Assembly (NCBI GenBank): GCA_024276605.1
Contig: JAJRWX010000017.1
Coordinates: 1 to 53,553, forward strand
Source: Planctomycetota bacterium
Lineage (GTDB): Bacteria; Planctomycetota; Phycisphaerae; UBA1845
Direction of reading: 5' to 3'
DNA: 53,553 nucleotides
The notes under the pieces were generated by a model that ran no database searches, was not told the origin of the DNA, and saw nothing but the letters and a program-made list of their open reading frames with translations. The translations under genes were made by a program, and so were the position numbers. The first letter of the stretch is position 1; each line of letters starts with the position of its first letter. This document shows, in pieces, positions 17,425 to 26,882 of this stretch.

Positions 17425-17867
17425 AGGTGTCGCCGTTTCGAGTAGAGGTTGAGATTCACGATTATCGTATTCACTACGCAGCTAATAAAATCCATTCTTT
17501 CTTACGCATGGCCCTACTCTTTATTGATCGGACGTTCGTTATTCTTGAGTTAATGAACCTTCGAAAATGAATCACTAAGTAGGTGGGATACTTGTTCACC
17601 TTATGGCATGTCAGCTGTTATAGGAGCCTGCGTGAATGGCTATCAATGTTGTTTCGACCGTTTACGGCATGTGATTACGTTATGGGACAAGCAAGGATAA
17701 CGTTGTATGCGAATCCCATCACATAAGACTACCGATGAGACGACTATCACAGTCGTGATGGTCGGGGCTGTGATAGGTTGAATATGCACCTACGGGACGA
17801 AAAAGCCGGTGACGGAATTCGTCCGCGCGTGTGTAGGTGGCGCTACGATTCTAGGCGAAATGACTCC
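17425..17867. other. Upstream region of the HD-GYP gene with a 9-bp inverted repeat
   Basis: No supported gene unless the HD-GYP protein starts early (TTG 17778 or ATG 17784 are in frame). CTATCACAG at 17744-17752 is mirrored exactly at 17768-17776, ending just before those early starts; it could be an operator or a leader hairpin. Confidence 0.45.
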
Positions 17868-19310
17868 ATGGCCAAGGCTAAGCGAAAAACACGACGTAGA
17901 AAAAAGCCTTCAAGTGCTCGGTACAAGACGCCTGACTGGCTACATCAGCCCAACGAGCAGGGCGAAGTAGACAGCCAGCAGCGTGAGTCGCGTTTGATTT
18001 CGTTAAGTGATCTACAGACGGAAGTGTGCCAGGCTATTGAAGCTGGTATGACACTTGATCAGGATGTCTATGCAGAGTCGGGGGAGTTACTTCTTGCGGC
18101 AGGTTCTCGAATTACTCGCCGTTTCCTGGAGCTTCTGAGTAAGCGTAAGTTAACGCGACTTCACCTTCGCCCACCTCCAGGCATAGATTATGCAACAGTC
18201 GATGAATCTGAAAAACAGGACGATATAGAATTCGAGTATTCGTATGAGAATGCTGACAAACAAATAGCACCGTGTAAACCTTTTGAAACGCCGCTTAGCA
18301 AGGAATTGGATGAACGGCTTGGAGCTGAACTTCGTAAGCAGGTAACATTTCGACCCATCCATGCTTGGCGCCGACCACGATTGGCGATTGATGATCTTAA
18401 AGATAAGGCCATTCGCGGTGTGCATGAACATGAAGCTACACAAAATGCGGTCAGTAACGTTTGTGAACGGCTCATGGTTGGCAAACGAACCTCTGCATCG
18501 GAATTAAGACAATCCGTGATTCAATTCTCAGATATGGCTGCGATCGACTTTGATTTACTTCCATTGGTTGTTGCGCTGCAGGAATCTTGCGGTGATTATC
18601 TTTACGATCATTGCGTGAACGTGGCTCTGTTAAGCATGGCTATAGCGACCCATCTCGGCCTTGATCGTGAACAGGTGACGGTTGTGGGGCTTGGCGGTTT
18701 GCTACAGGACATCGGTATGTTGCGCGTTCCGGCAGATATTCGTCTTACCAGCGAGCCGCTCAGCGTAAGTGACTGGGATGAGATCCGCCGACACCCACTG
18801 CACACCCTCGATATGCTGCATGAGCTGCGTGGTCTGCCACAGGAGGTTCGATATATTGCGTATCAAGCACACGAACGTTGCGATGGTCAGGGGTATCCCC
18901 GCGGACGGAACGGTAGGGAACTGCACCAGTTTTCCAGGTTGATTGCCATTGCGGATGTATACTCCGCTATAACTAGCGGACGGCCTTACCGAAGCGCATA
19001 CTCGCCTTATTATGCGGCTAAAACAATTCTCGAAAACGGTAGCATTAATAAGTTTGACCGCGAATTAGTACGTGCATTATTGGATACTGTGTCTTTGTTT
19101 CCCATAGGTAGCGAAGTATGCTTAGCCAATGGTGAGAATGCGCGTGTGATACGCGCTAACCCCGAACTGCATACCAAACCCGTCGTTGAATTGCTCACCT
19201 ATGATGGCTATCCTACCGGCGAGATACTTGACTTATCTATTGAAGATACGCCAGCCGTGGTCGAAGTAGTTGAATCGAACGATCCTTCCTTAATGTCTGA
19301 CACACCGTAG
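17868..19310 (+). CDS. HD-GYP domain protein with altered HD motif
   Basis: 480 aa from ATG 17868 (MAKAKRKTRRRKK, a very basic N-terminus). Earlier in-frame starts at 17778 and 17784 add about 30 residues and cannot be excluded. Residues about 230-420 are an HD-GYP domain, the class that hydrolyses cyclic-di-GMP: H in YDHCVNVALLS, HERCDGQGYPRG (the GYP motif) and ADVYSAITSGRPYR are present. The defining HD doublet, however, reads LLQDIGM instead of LLHDIGK, so one metal ligand is replaced by Gln. Activity may be lost or changed. The N-terminal 200 residues hold a short conserved-looking part (GMTLDQDVYAESGELLLAAGSRITRR, near residues 55-85) that resembles the small domain seen before many HD-GYP domains. 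No TM segments. Confidence 0.88.
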   Translation: MAKAKRKTRRRKKPSSARYKTPDWLHQPNEQGEVDSQQRESRLISLSDLQTEVCQAIEAGMTLDQDVYAESGELLLAAGSRITRRFLELLSKRKLTRLHLRPPPGIDYATVDESEKQDDIEFEYSYENADKQIAPCKPFETPLSKELDERLGAELRKQVTFRPIHAWRRPRLAIDDLKDKAIRGVHEHEATQNAVSNVCERLMVGKRTSASELRQSVIQFSDMAAIDFDLLPLVVALQESCGDYLYDHCVNVALLSMAIATHLGLDREQVTVVGLGGLLQDIGMLRVPADIRLTSEPLSVSDWDEIRRHPLHTLDMLHELRGLPQEVRYIAYQAHERCDGQGYPRGRNGRELHQFSRLIAIADVYSAITSGRPYRSAYSPYYAAKTILENGSINKFDRELVRALLDTVSLFPIGSEVCLANGENARVIRANPELHTKPVVELLTYDGYPTGEILDLSIEDTPAVVEVVESNDPSLMSDTP

Positions 19311-19374
19311 TGCAGATGCACCATCTCTTGATGGGTCAGAGTTGAATTCCGTCCGCGTGTTGTGTGAGTTAATA

Positions 19375-21003
19375 CTATGTCAGCGTTGGTAGCGCATAGG
19401 TAAATGCGTTGTGTGGTATTAGTATGCCGTACGTACGTAATGGCGTAATCCGATCAATACGGACATTGATCAATTCACCAGGTGACACGGCTTCGGCTTC
19501 AATGTATACGTCGAAATAACGATCCGATCGACCGCGAAAAAGGCGTGTTTGGGAAACATCACACACGAATTCTTGATGTTTATTATTCCGCTGGTCGGTG
19601 CATTCAATAGCTTCCCACTTATCTCCGTCAACCTGAGGCGCGAATTCCACCTCGCTTTCGACGAGCACGCGTTCAATTGTGCCCACTAACGGCTGACGAT
19701 AGGCCAGCGATAGCTCACGTTCCAGATCAGCCAATCGATTCATTCGCTTACGTACAACGGGCTTCGGTACAGAGTCTTTCTGCCAGCGTGCTGCCGCAGT
19801 TCCGGCCCTAGAACTGAAGGGGAACGCGTGAATTTTCAAGAATCCGGCGTATCGGGCTACTTCCAGGGAGGCTTGGAAGTCATCCTCTGCTTCGCCTGGA
19901 AAGCCGACGATGATGTCCGTCGTAATGGCTGGGTTCTCAAGCACCTTTTGAACCCGGTCGATCATGTCGATGAAATCATCCCGCGTATATTGCCTATTCA
20001 TACGCCGGAGGATGTTCTGGCTGCCGGATTGTAGTGGCAGGTGCAGGTGAGGGACGCAGTTATCGTGTTTGGCTAGCACGTCGAGCAGAGAGGCGTCCAC
20101 ATCACCTGGTTCCAGGCTTGACAGTCGAAGACGTTTCAGGCCGGCGACTTCTGCAAGTGCTTCGATGAGGCCTGCCAATGGAGAAGTCGTACCGGAAAAA
20201 CGTTTGCGGATAGCCGTTTCACGTCCGTAGGCCCCCAGGAATATGCCTGTGACAACGATTTCCGCGTGTCCTGCAGCCACGAGTGCCCTGGCTTCGGCCA
20301 CGGCGACCTCGATAGGCTTCGATCCTAGCCGTGGCCTGAGTTGGGGTATGATGCAATAGCTACAATACGCATCGCAACCATCTTGAACTTTCAGGAAAGC
20401 ACGCTGATGCCCATCAAATTGGTCGATCCGGCCTGTGAGCGTGTCCGGTGTATTGACAATGGGCAGACCAGGTGGAATAATCTTTGTCGGAGAATCGGAT
20501 TCCGTATCTGCCGACTCATGGCTCGAAATGGTCGGGCTAACCGGGACCAAACGGTGTAAAGGATTCATACGTACTTCATACCTGTCGGCATTTGGAAAAA
20601 TAGGGGTCGCCACAGTAGCACGCGCAGGGGTGTCTTTTTCAAACGTGGGTGCTTGGATAGCCTGTTGGCGGATTAGGTGTATTAGCTCAGTGCAGACGTC
20701 CGTATCGTGACCCAAGACAGCGGTTACGCCTGTGATGCTGCGCAGACGTTGTGCATCTGCGGACGCGCCGCAACCCACCACAATGACCGATGTTTGGCCG
20801 CCTTGCGAGAGTCGGCGGATTGCCTGACGGCTCTTGCGAAACGCTTGGCTGGTGACGGCGCAGGTGTTCACAATGGCGAAGTCCGCTACGTCGCGGCGGC
20901 GAGCTGGTTGCAGACCCAGCGATCGAAGTGTATCGCGGATCAGTTGTGATTCGTACTGGTTCACTTTACAGCCGAGGGTGGCTAGCCGATACTTCCGAGC
21001 CAT
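19375..21003 (-). CDS. mtaB: tRNA-t6A37 methylthiotransferase MtaB
   Basis: 542 aa. Adds a methylthio group to t6A at position 37 of tRNAs reading ANN codons, using S-adenosylmethionine and two iron-sulphur clusters. The N-terminal domain begins LGCKVNQYESQ (the KVNQYE form marks MtaB rather than MiaB) with cluster cysteines C12, C48 (NTCAVT) and C78 (VVGCGAS). The radical-SAM cluster is CDAYCSYC at about C210/C214/C217. A C-terminal TRAM-like part follows. Between the two domains (about 120-195) there is a Pro/Thr/Ser-rich insert, so the protein is about 100 residues longer than usual (430-450). Convergent with the HD-GYP gene, divergent from pilM. Confidence 0.9.
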   Translation of the reverse strand: MARKYRLATLGCKVNQYESQLIRDTLRSLGLQPARRRDVADFAIVNTCAVTSQAFRKSRQAIRRLSQGGQTSVIVVGCGASADAQRLRSITGVTAVLGHDTDVCTELIHLIRQQAIQAPTFEKDTPARATVATPIFPNADRYEVRMNPLHRLVPVSPTISSHESADTESDSPTKIIPPGLPIVNTPDTLTGRIDQFDGHQRAFLKVQDGCDAYCSYCIIPQLRPRLGSKPIEVAVAEARALVAAGHAEIVVTGIFLGAYGRETAIRKRFSGTTSPLAGLIEALAEVAGLKRLRLSSLEPGDVDASLLDVLAKHDNCVPHLHLPLQSGSQNILRRMNRQYTRDDFIDMIDRVQKVLENPAITTDIIVGFPGEAEDDFQASLEVARYAGFLKIHAFPFSSRAGTAAARWQKDSVPKPVVRKRMNRLADLERELSLAYRQPLVGTIERVLVESEVEFAPQVDGDKWEAIECTDQRNNKHQEFVCDVSQTRLFRGRSDRYFDVYIEAEAVSPGELINVRIDRITPLRTYGILIPHNAFTYALPTLT

Positions 21004-21138
21004 AATGAGTCCATCATACGTGGCTGGTGACCATTAGGAAAGTTGCCAAGGCGCATAGCGTGTGATGTGTATTTGGAGATCAACAGGGCGATGATGATGT
21101 CGACACGGTGGTTGTTAACTGTGCGGGAGTAGCATTCC

Positions 21139-23145
21139 ATGGCTAGTACACAGGCAGTGTGGGGGATCGATCTCGGGCGGTGTGCACTCAAGGCAATTAA
21201 GCTACGTCTTAGTGGCGATGACAAGGTTGAAATTGTCGCATGTGATTACCTGGAGCACGATCAGGATCTATCACATGCCGAGGATAAGCGGCACGAGCTG
21301 ATTGCTGCAGCCCTCGAGAAATTTCTCTCTCGCAATGATATCTCCAAAGATGCGATAGCGATATCAGTTCCGGGGCAGCAAACACTCGCCCGTTTTACGA
21401 AATTGCCCCCGGTCGCCCCTAAGCGGATTCCGGATATCGTGCGATACGAGGCAGACCAACAAATTCCTTTTGATATGGATGAAGTGATCTGGGACTACCA
21501 GACGTTCGAGTCTGAGGGGCTGCCGGATTTGGAAGTCGGCATTTTTGCGATGAAACGTGAATTGCTCCGTGAACATTTACTGCATTTTGAGCAGGCATCC
21601 ATCGAACCGATTGCCGTACAAACCGGGCCACTGGGTGTGTATAACGCGGCATATTTTGAGGATTTTTTGAGTGATGAAACGACGATTATGCTCGATGTCG
21701 GCGCAACCAACGCTGATCTTGTCATCGGTACACGACATAGCCTCTGGACGCGTACCATTCAGATTGGTGGTAATCACTTTACGGATGCATTGGTCAAAGC
21801 CTTTAAGCTGTCGTTTGCCAAAGCAGAATCGCTGAAAAGAACCGCTTCCACAAGCAAATACAAACGACAGATTTTCCAGGCCATGAGGCCGGTATTTGCC
21901 GATTTGGTTCAGGAGTTGCAGCGGTCCATCGGTTTTTATTCATCTACACATCGTGAAGCACAAATCGATAAGATTGTCGGTTGTGGCAATGCCTTCAAGC
22001 TTCCAGGACTGGAAAAATATTTGCATCAAAACCTAGACTTGGCTGTTCAGGTATTATCAGCACCTAAAAATGCCCAAGTGTCAACCACGGCTCAGGGCGA
22101 TGTGATCAAAGACCAATTTTTGAGCTTTTCCGTAGCCTATGGCATTGCCTTACAAGCATTGGAGAAGGGTAAGATTCAATGCAATTTGTTGCCTACGGAG
22201 ATTGCCAAGCAACTCGTCTGGCGTAGAAAGAAGCCTGCTTTCGCAGCCGCCGCAGCGTGTCTGATGCTCTCGGGGGCTATGATTTGGTTTCGTCAGTCTA
22301 CCGACATGAGCGCATTGGCCGCAGAGGCGAATGCGGGCAGTGGGTCTATGCAACTGGATCAAGCCTACGATACGGTCGAAAACGGCCCGTCAAGCTCGTT
22401 GTCCAACCGTGCGCAAGCACAGGCGATTCTAGCCGCAGGAAAATCACTGAAGAGCGAGCTGGGACGATTGCGGGGGCAAGGTCAAACTGAACGGGAAGAG
22501 ACAGAAGAACTGGTCAGTTTAATGCGCAATAAGATTGTTGTCCCTAAGATCGTGAAGATCATTCATGATGCTTTGCCGATGCCTAGTGGTGCGCTGGGGC
22601 AGGCTTCAACCGTCGAGCAGGTACAGTCGTTACTTTCCTCTGGGAAATTACCACCGCGTAACGAGCGTCGTCAAGTCGTTGTCGAATCGTTTGACATATT
22701 ATGGGAGGCGGATTTGCACGCCTACGATTGGACGAGCGTCGTCTCCATGCCTGAGCCTATTAATCCGTTCGAAGATGAATTGGCAGGTTTTTGGGTGAAA
22801 GTCACGTGTACTACACCCAACAAAGACGCTGCCGACTTTATTGACAAAGAGTATGTTCGTACGTTGCGGCAACTGGGAAGCCGACCGGGTATGGGATTTT
22901 ATTTTGATCGAATTGCGATTTATCGTGGCGAAAAAGTGAAGATAAAATCCCTAGGGCGATCAGGCCGGAAAAAGTTTTTTGGTGGTGGGCTTGTCAATCA
23001 AGACGAATGGGAGGCCATTGACCCATTAGATCCAGTCACGAACGAATCTCGCAAAGACGATTGGCGATTTGATATTTTCATCGATGTTATTTTGGAAGAC
23101 TACCCAGAGGATTTGTTGGACACGAACGAGAATGAAGGCGATTAA
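21139..23145 (+). CDS. pilM: PilM-like actin-fold ATPase fused to a PilN-like membrane part
   Basis: 668 aa. Residues 1-345 are an actin-like PilM domain: phosphate loop WGIDLGRCALKAIKL at about 8-22, second loop MLDVGATNADLVIG near 180, adenosine-site GCGNAFKLPGLEKYL near 285. A TM segment at about 364-383 (AAAACLMLSGAMIWF) follows, then a coiled, mostly periplasmic region to the end. In type IV pilus systems PilM is cytoplasmic and binds the N-terminus of a separate PilN, so here the two roles appear joined. The order with the next three genes (PilM-like, two anchored proteins, secretin) resembles the Amuc_1101-1098 cluster of Akkermansia, another PVC bacterium. That comparison comes from memory of the gene order, not an alignment. 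Confidence 0.87.
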   Translation: MASTQAVWGIDLGRCALKAIKLRLSGDDKVEIVACDYLEHDQDLSHAEDKRHELIAAALEKFLSRNDISKDAIAISVPGQQTLARFTKLPPVAPKRIPDIVRYEADQQIPFDMDEVIWDYQTFESEGLPDLEVGIFAMKRELLREHLLHFEQASIEPIAVQTGPLGVYNAAYFEDFLSDETTIMLDVGATNADLVIGTRHSLWTRTIQIGGNHFTDALVKAFKLSFAKAESLKRTASTSKYKRQIFQAMRPVFADLVQELQRSIGFYSSTHREAQIDKIVGCGNAFKLPGLEKYLHQNLDLAVQVLSAPKNAQVSTTAQGDVIKDQFLSFSVAYGIALQALEKGKIQCNLLPTEIAKQLVWRRKKPAFAAAAACLMLSGAMIWFRQSTDMSALAAEANAGSGSMQLDQAYDTVENGPSSSLSNRAQAQAILAAGKSLKSELGRLRGQGQTEREETEELVSLMRNKIVVPKIVKIIHDALPMPSGALGQASTVEQVQSLLSSGKLPPRNERRQVVVESFDILWEADLHAYDWTSVVSMPEPINPFEDELAGFWVKVTCTTPNKDAADFIDKEYVRTLRQLGSRPGMGFYFDRIAIYRGEKVKIKSLGRSGRKKFFGGGLVNQDEWEAIDPLDPVTNESRKDDWRFDIFIDVILEDYPEDLLDTNENEGD

Positions 23146-23216
23146 CCTGGGCTAAGTGAAGGCACTGAGAATACGTTTTATTCTGCATGTACCTGCAAAT
23201 TCGGGAGCAGGAAGTT

Positions 23217-24521
23217 ATGGAGTTTATTCGACGACACGCATTTACCATTATCTGTTCCGTTGTCGCCTTAGCCGGCTTAGCCATTGGGGTCACCGGTCTG
23301 CAGGCGATGCCCAAAGTGGCGGATAAAATGCACGAGGCGAAACGCGTCTTTGACGAATTAGGATCGCTGGAAAATGGGGCGGCTAATCGCCAAGTTATCG
23401 GTGCGGAAAAACGCCGGATTGACTCCATAGTTCAAGACCGTAATCGGGTGATACAGCGCTGTCTGACGTTGTATCCATACAAGCCATTAATAGACGGCGT
23501 CTTTCCAAATGGCGATGATAATCGTCGTCGTCAATTCAAATCGACCTATCAGACGGCTATGCAAGCTTTGCATGATTCGATGCGTTCAGGTGCGACGGCG
23601 ATGTCTCAAGACGTTGAGAATATGCGAGATAAAATCGAAGCTGAAAAAGACAGGGCCAAAGAGCAAAACCTAGACCCTGGGGCTGTGCCACTATCTCCAG
23701 TGGAGACCGGCCCGGCAGAAACGCCCGCCGGTTTTTTAACGGTAGCTGGAGCTAAGGAGAACCCTGCGGCCCGCGCTGAGATGGCTACCGCGCAGCAATT
23801 TTACATGTATGCTACCCCTTTTGAAATACGCAAAAATACCAAAGTACGCGCTTTATCCAAAGCTACACCTAGCTTGGATTTTCATCCAGCTATGATGGAT
23901 ACCGGTACCGTTGACGCGCCTTACCCGGATGAATGCTGGGAGGCACAAGTTGGGTATTGGATCCAAAAGGATGTGGTCGAAGCTATCAACGATGTCAACA
24001 TCCAAGCTGCTGCTAAATTGAAGAAAGCGGGTGTTGCTCGATGGGTGGGTACGTTACCGATCAAAGAACTCATTTCCGTGCGTGTGAGTGCTGATTATGT
24101 GCCACCGTTTGGAGAAGGAGAACTAGTTAATGGCGCCCAGCCGGGGGGGCGCCAGGAAGCGTTGCCGCCGATCTCAGCAGAGAATGTGTTTACCCACAAT
24201 GGTCGTTCGGGTACGTTCGAAGTTGTTCAGTTTACCGTCAAGATGGTCATGGATCAGCGGGATATATCCGTATTTGTCAATCGCTTGACGGCGGGACGAT
24301 TCCACACGCTGCTTCGGGTAGCCTATAAACAAGTGCTGCCGAATAAACGTATGGTTGGTAAAATTTATGGGGCAGACCCGGTCGTCAATGTCGTCATGGA
24401 TTTTGAATCGGTCATGTTGGGTGAAATTTTCCGCAAGTGGATGCCCCCGGAAGTGTGTGATCGGTACGAGATCGCGTGTCCGGAACCCGAAGAAGGTACT
24501 GATGAAGAGGGGGACACGTAG
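23217..24521 (+). CDS. Membrane-anchored protein of the pilus-like cluster
   Basis: 434 aa from ATG 23217, chosen for GGAG/AGGAAG just upstream; ATG 23187 is ten codons earlier without such a site. Short cytoplasmic leader, one TM segment (about 9-30), then a coiled-coil-like region with a Pro/Ala-rich patch near 155-185 and a globular C-terminal part (FEVVQFTVKMVMDQRDISVFVNRLTA, about 330-360). It sits where PilO-like proteins sit in pilus operons. Similarity to a named PilO is not visible, so the role is inferred from place and topology. Confidence 0.78.
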   Translation: MEFIRRHAFTIICSVVALAGLAIGVTGLQAMPKVADKMHEAKRVFDELGSLENGAANRQVIGAEKRRIDSIVQDRNRVIQRCLTLYPYKPLIDGVFPNGDDNRRRQFKSTYQTAMQALHDSMRSGATAMSQDVENMRDKIEAEKDRAKEQNLDPGAVPLSPVETGPAETPAGFLTVAGAKENPAARAEMATAQQFYMYATPFEIRKNTKVRALSKATPSLDFHPAMMDTGTVDAPYPDECWEAQVGYWIQKDVVEAINDVNIQAAAKLKKAGVARWVGTLPIKELISVRVSADYVPPFGEGELVNGAQPGGRQEALPPISAENVFTHNGRSGTFEVVQFTVKMVMDQRDISVFVNRLTAGRFHTLLRVAYKQVLPNKRMVGKIYGADPVVNVVMDFESVMLGEIFRKWMPPEVCDRYEIACPEPEEGTDEEGDT

Positions 24522-24632
24522 TGTTGATCCAAGATCAGCCATTATGTGTGCAAGCAGATGTTAATCGGCTGCCTGATTGGTTACCGGCGACATACGTTTT
24601 GAAGCTTGTGATCGGTTACGGAGTTCAGTGTT

Positions 24633-26510
24633 ATGGCTAAACAACTTGTAGGTCCTCTAGAAAGACATCTTGAAAAAGCGGTGGTTGCCTTGGCAGGCCT
24701 GGTGCTTATCGGGGCGATAGGAAGGTATCTGATTACCTCGCCGAATCAAGTCATCATTAATGGGGCGCCGGTTCCCCCGTCTAAAATCGATGAAGAGTTG
24801 GTGACCACGGCACGCGCGGTTCGAGATCGCGTGGTTGGCGTGCGTAGTGATGTTGAGGCTCCAGACCCGGTTTATGATGAATTTGAGTCCCAGATTAATC
24901 CATTTGGTAGGGAAAAGTTGGATGATTCACTCGTCAAAGCGGTGGCTTTTGGTCCGCCCATACCGATTATCGATCCGCCAACAGCTGTTGATGGGGATAA
25001 AGAGCTGGTTAAAGTCGTGGATTTGGATAAACCCACCGTCACCTCCGGTCGCAGTACCATCGTTTTTTATGACGACGACAACCAACCCTACGACGAGGTG
25101 ATTAATTGGACTATCGTCTCGGTTGTTTTCGATCGTGAAAAACAATCAAAACGTCAGGCTTTAGCCTATGGTGGTAGTCGTAAGGAGGTGACGTTTGGTA
25201 CGGTAGAGCTTCAGCGCCGGGCGCAGCGCCCCGGCGGGAGTTGGTCCGATGAAGATTGGGAGATGGTTGAAGCCTGGCCGGCTAAGTCTGCACCTCCACC
25301 TCCCGAATTACAAATTGTTGAGGTGGATGGGCAACTTGAAGTACCCCATAAACAGTATGTGGCTTTATCTGAATACTATCGAGCGTTGAATAAGCCGGAG
25401 ACGCAACTTGATTTGTTAAGGCCGCTTGGATTGGAAGTCTCTAATGGTTCGCCGTGGGTATGGCCGCAGTTATATCAGCACAGTAAAGAATTACAATTAC
25501 AGGATTGGGATGTACTGCACCCGGGGGATAAGCCCGACCAAATACTGGATGATCGTTATGGGCTGACGGATGATACGTTAACGCCGGCTATGCCTCAACG
25601 GGGAAAAGAACTAACCTTCGATGAGCAGGTTGATGCAGCATTCAAGCTCCTTGCCGAGGCCCGACAATCCAAAGATTTGAACCAAGTATTGACGGCTTAC
25701 AATCTTTGTTTTGGGGTGAAAAATGATATACGTTCCAGCGGTAAGGCAAAGGGTTTGGCGCAGCGTTGTATGGATACCGCCAATTTGCTGCAAGACGATA
25801 TAGAGCGTGATAAAAGGCGGAAACCCAAAAAACGGCCGAAAGCGAACTCTGATGATGACGAAGAGCTACAACGAGAACGGTACCCTCGCCAGCAAATTTG
25901 GGTGATTGATGCTAAATCAGACAGCATACCCTCCGGTCAGACTTTTCAATATCGCATGCGCGTGAACATTTACAATCGTTTAGCGGCCCAGCCGGCTAAG
26001 TATGCGAACCCTGATGATGCGAAAGTAGTATTTATTGCGAGCGAATGGTCCCCGCCTACGGATCCCGTAGCTTTTGAAGCGGTATCTCATATGTTTGCGA
26101 CAAGCTTTGATGAGCGTCAGGAAAAAATCAGCATTGAGGTATTTCAGTGGTTTGATGGCGAATGGGTCAAAGGTAGATCGCGCTTTGGTGTGGGTGATCA
26201 CATGGCTTTTCCGGCCCGGGCAACGACAAGATCGTTAGAAGATCCGACTAAACCTGTTAGGGCGTTGGTTGACTTTGAAACTGATGCGACAGTCGTCGAC
26301 ATAGATTTTGACCGGGCTTATTGCGAGAAAAAGAGGGGACGCACAAGAGACGGCGTGAAACTTGGTGTCGTTGGTAAAGCATGTTCTGTCATATACATTG
26401 ACAACACCGGTGAATTGCATGAGCAATTCGTGCCGTTTGACAAAAAGCATCCGTTCAAAGCCGAGTTAGGCGATCGAATGTGGAAACCGGAACGAGACGT
26501 GAGTCGTTGA
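24633..26510 (+). CDS. Membrane-anchored protein of the pilus-like cluster, unknown
   Basis: 625 aa. One TM segment near the N-terminus (about 15-33, VVALAGLVLIGAIGRYL), the rest soluble and presumably periplasmic. Alternating acidic, proline-containing and beta-rich stretches, with a Lys/Arg-rich patch RRKPKKRPK at about 392-400 and a beta-rich C-terminal part. An ACGGAG about 10 bases before ATG marks the start. Located between the PilO-like gene and the secretin; such proteins commonly link the inner-membrane ring to the secretin, but no known domain is recognised here. Confidence 0.75.
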   Translation: MAKQLVGPLERHLEKAVVALAGLVLIGAIGRYLITSPNQVIINGAPVPPSKIDEELVTTARAVRDRVVGVRSDVEAPDPVYDEFESQINPFGREKLDDSLVKAVAFGPPIPIIDPPTAVDGDKELVKVVDLDKPTVTSGRSTIVFYDDDNQPYDEVINWTIVSVVFDREKQSKRQALAYGGSRKEVTFGTVELQRRAQRPGGSWSDEDWEMVEAWPAKSAPPPPELQIVEVDGQLEVPHKQYVALSEYYRALNKPETQLDLLRPLGLEVSNGSPWVWPQLYQHSKELQLQDWDVLHPGDKPDQILDDRYGLTDDTLTPAMPQRGKELTFDEQVDAAFKLLAEARQSKDLNQVLTAYNLCFGVKNDIRSSGKAKGLAQRCMDTANLLQDDIERDKRRKPKKRPKANSDDDEELQRERYPRQQIWVIDAKSDSIPSGQTFQYRMRVNIYNRLAAQPAKYANPDDAKVVFIASEWSPPTDPVAFEAVSHMFATSFDERQEKISIEVFQWFDGEWVKGRSRFGVGDHMAFPARATTRSLEDPTKPVRALVDFETDATVVDIDFDRAYCEKKRGRTRDGVKLGVVGKACSVIYIDNTGELHEQFVPFDKKHPFKAELGDRMWKPERDVSR

Positions 26511-26882
26511 GGTACGATTAGGTTGTTGTATCCACGTTTTTCATAGCTCAAACGCGAGGATTGGAACGCGGATGCTGATGAGGATACGATTGTGCAGCGA
26601 TTCATGATGTTGTGTTGTCTGGTAATTTGGGTGGCATGAAGGCGGGCTGTTATGACGGTATTTACACCCTCCTGTTTGGCGATCGATACGGGTGTGATGG
26701 CGAGACTTGCGGTTTGTCCCGTGTTTCCTAGAATCCATCCATGCGTTGCTTGGGTGGCTGCATGGGGTCATAGTATCCATGTGCGTGTGTCATCCCGCAT
26801 CAGCTTGTTGGGGGCGAAGTGCGGCGAGTATTAGGGGGTATCGTTTGACGGGTGCTATCGTGCCCACAGGGAGGATGTTGTT
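26511..26882. other. Intergenic leader of the secretin gene
   Basis: 372 bases with no supported gene; short frames here have no protein-like sequence. The last 15 bases carry the strong ribosome site AGGGAGG (26870-26876) that selects the TTG start of the secretin. A separate promoter for the secretin could lie here. Nothing else seen. Confidence 0.45.
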
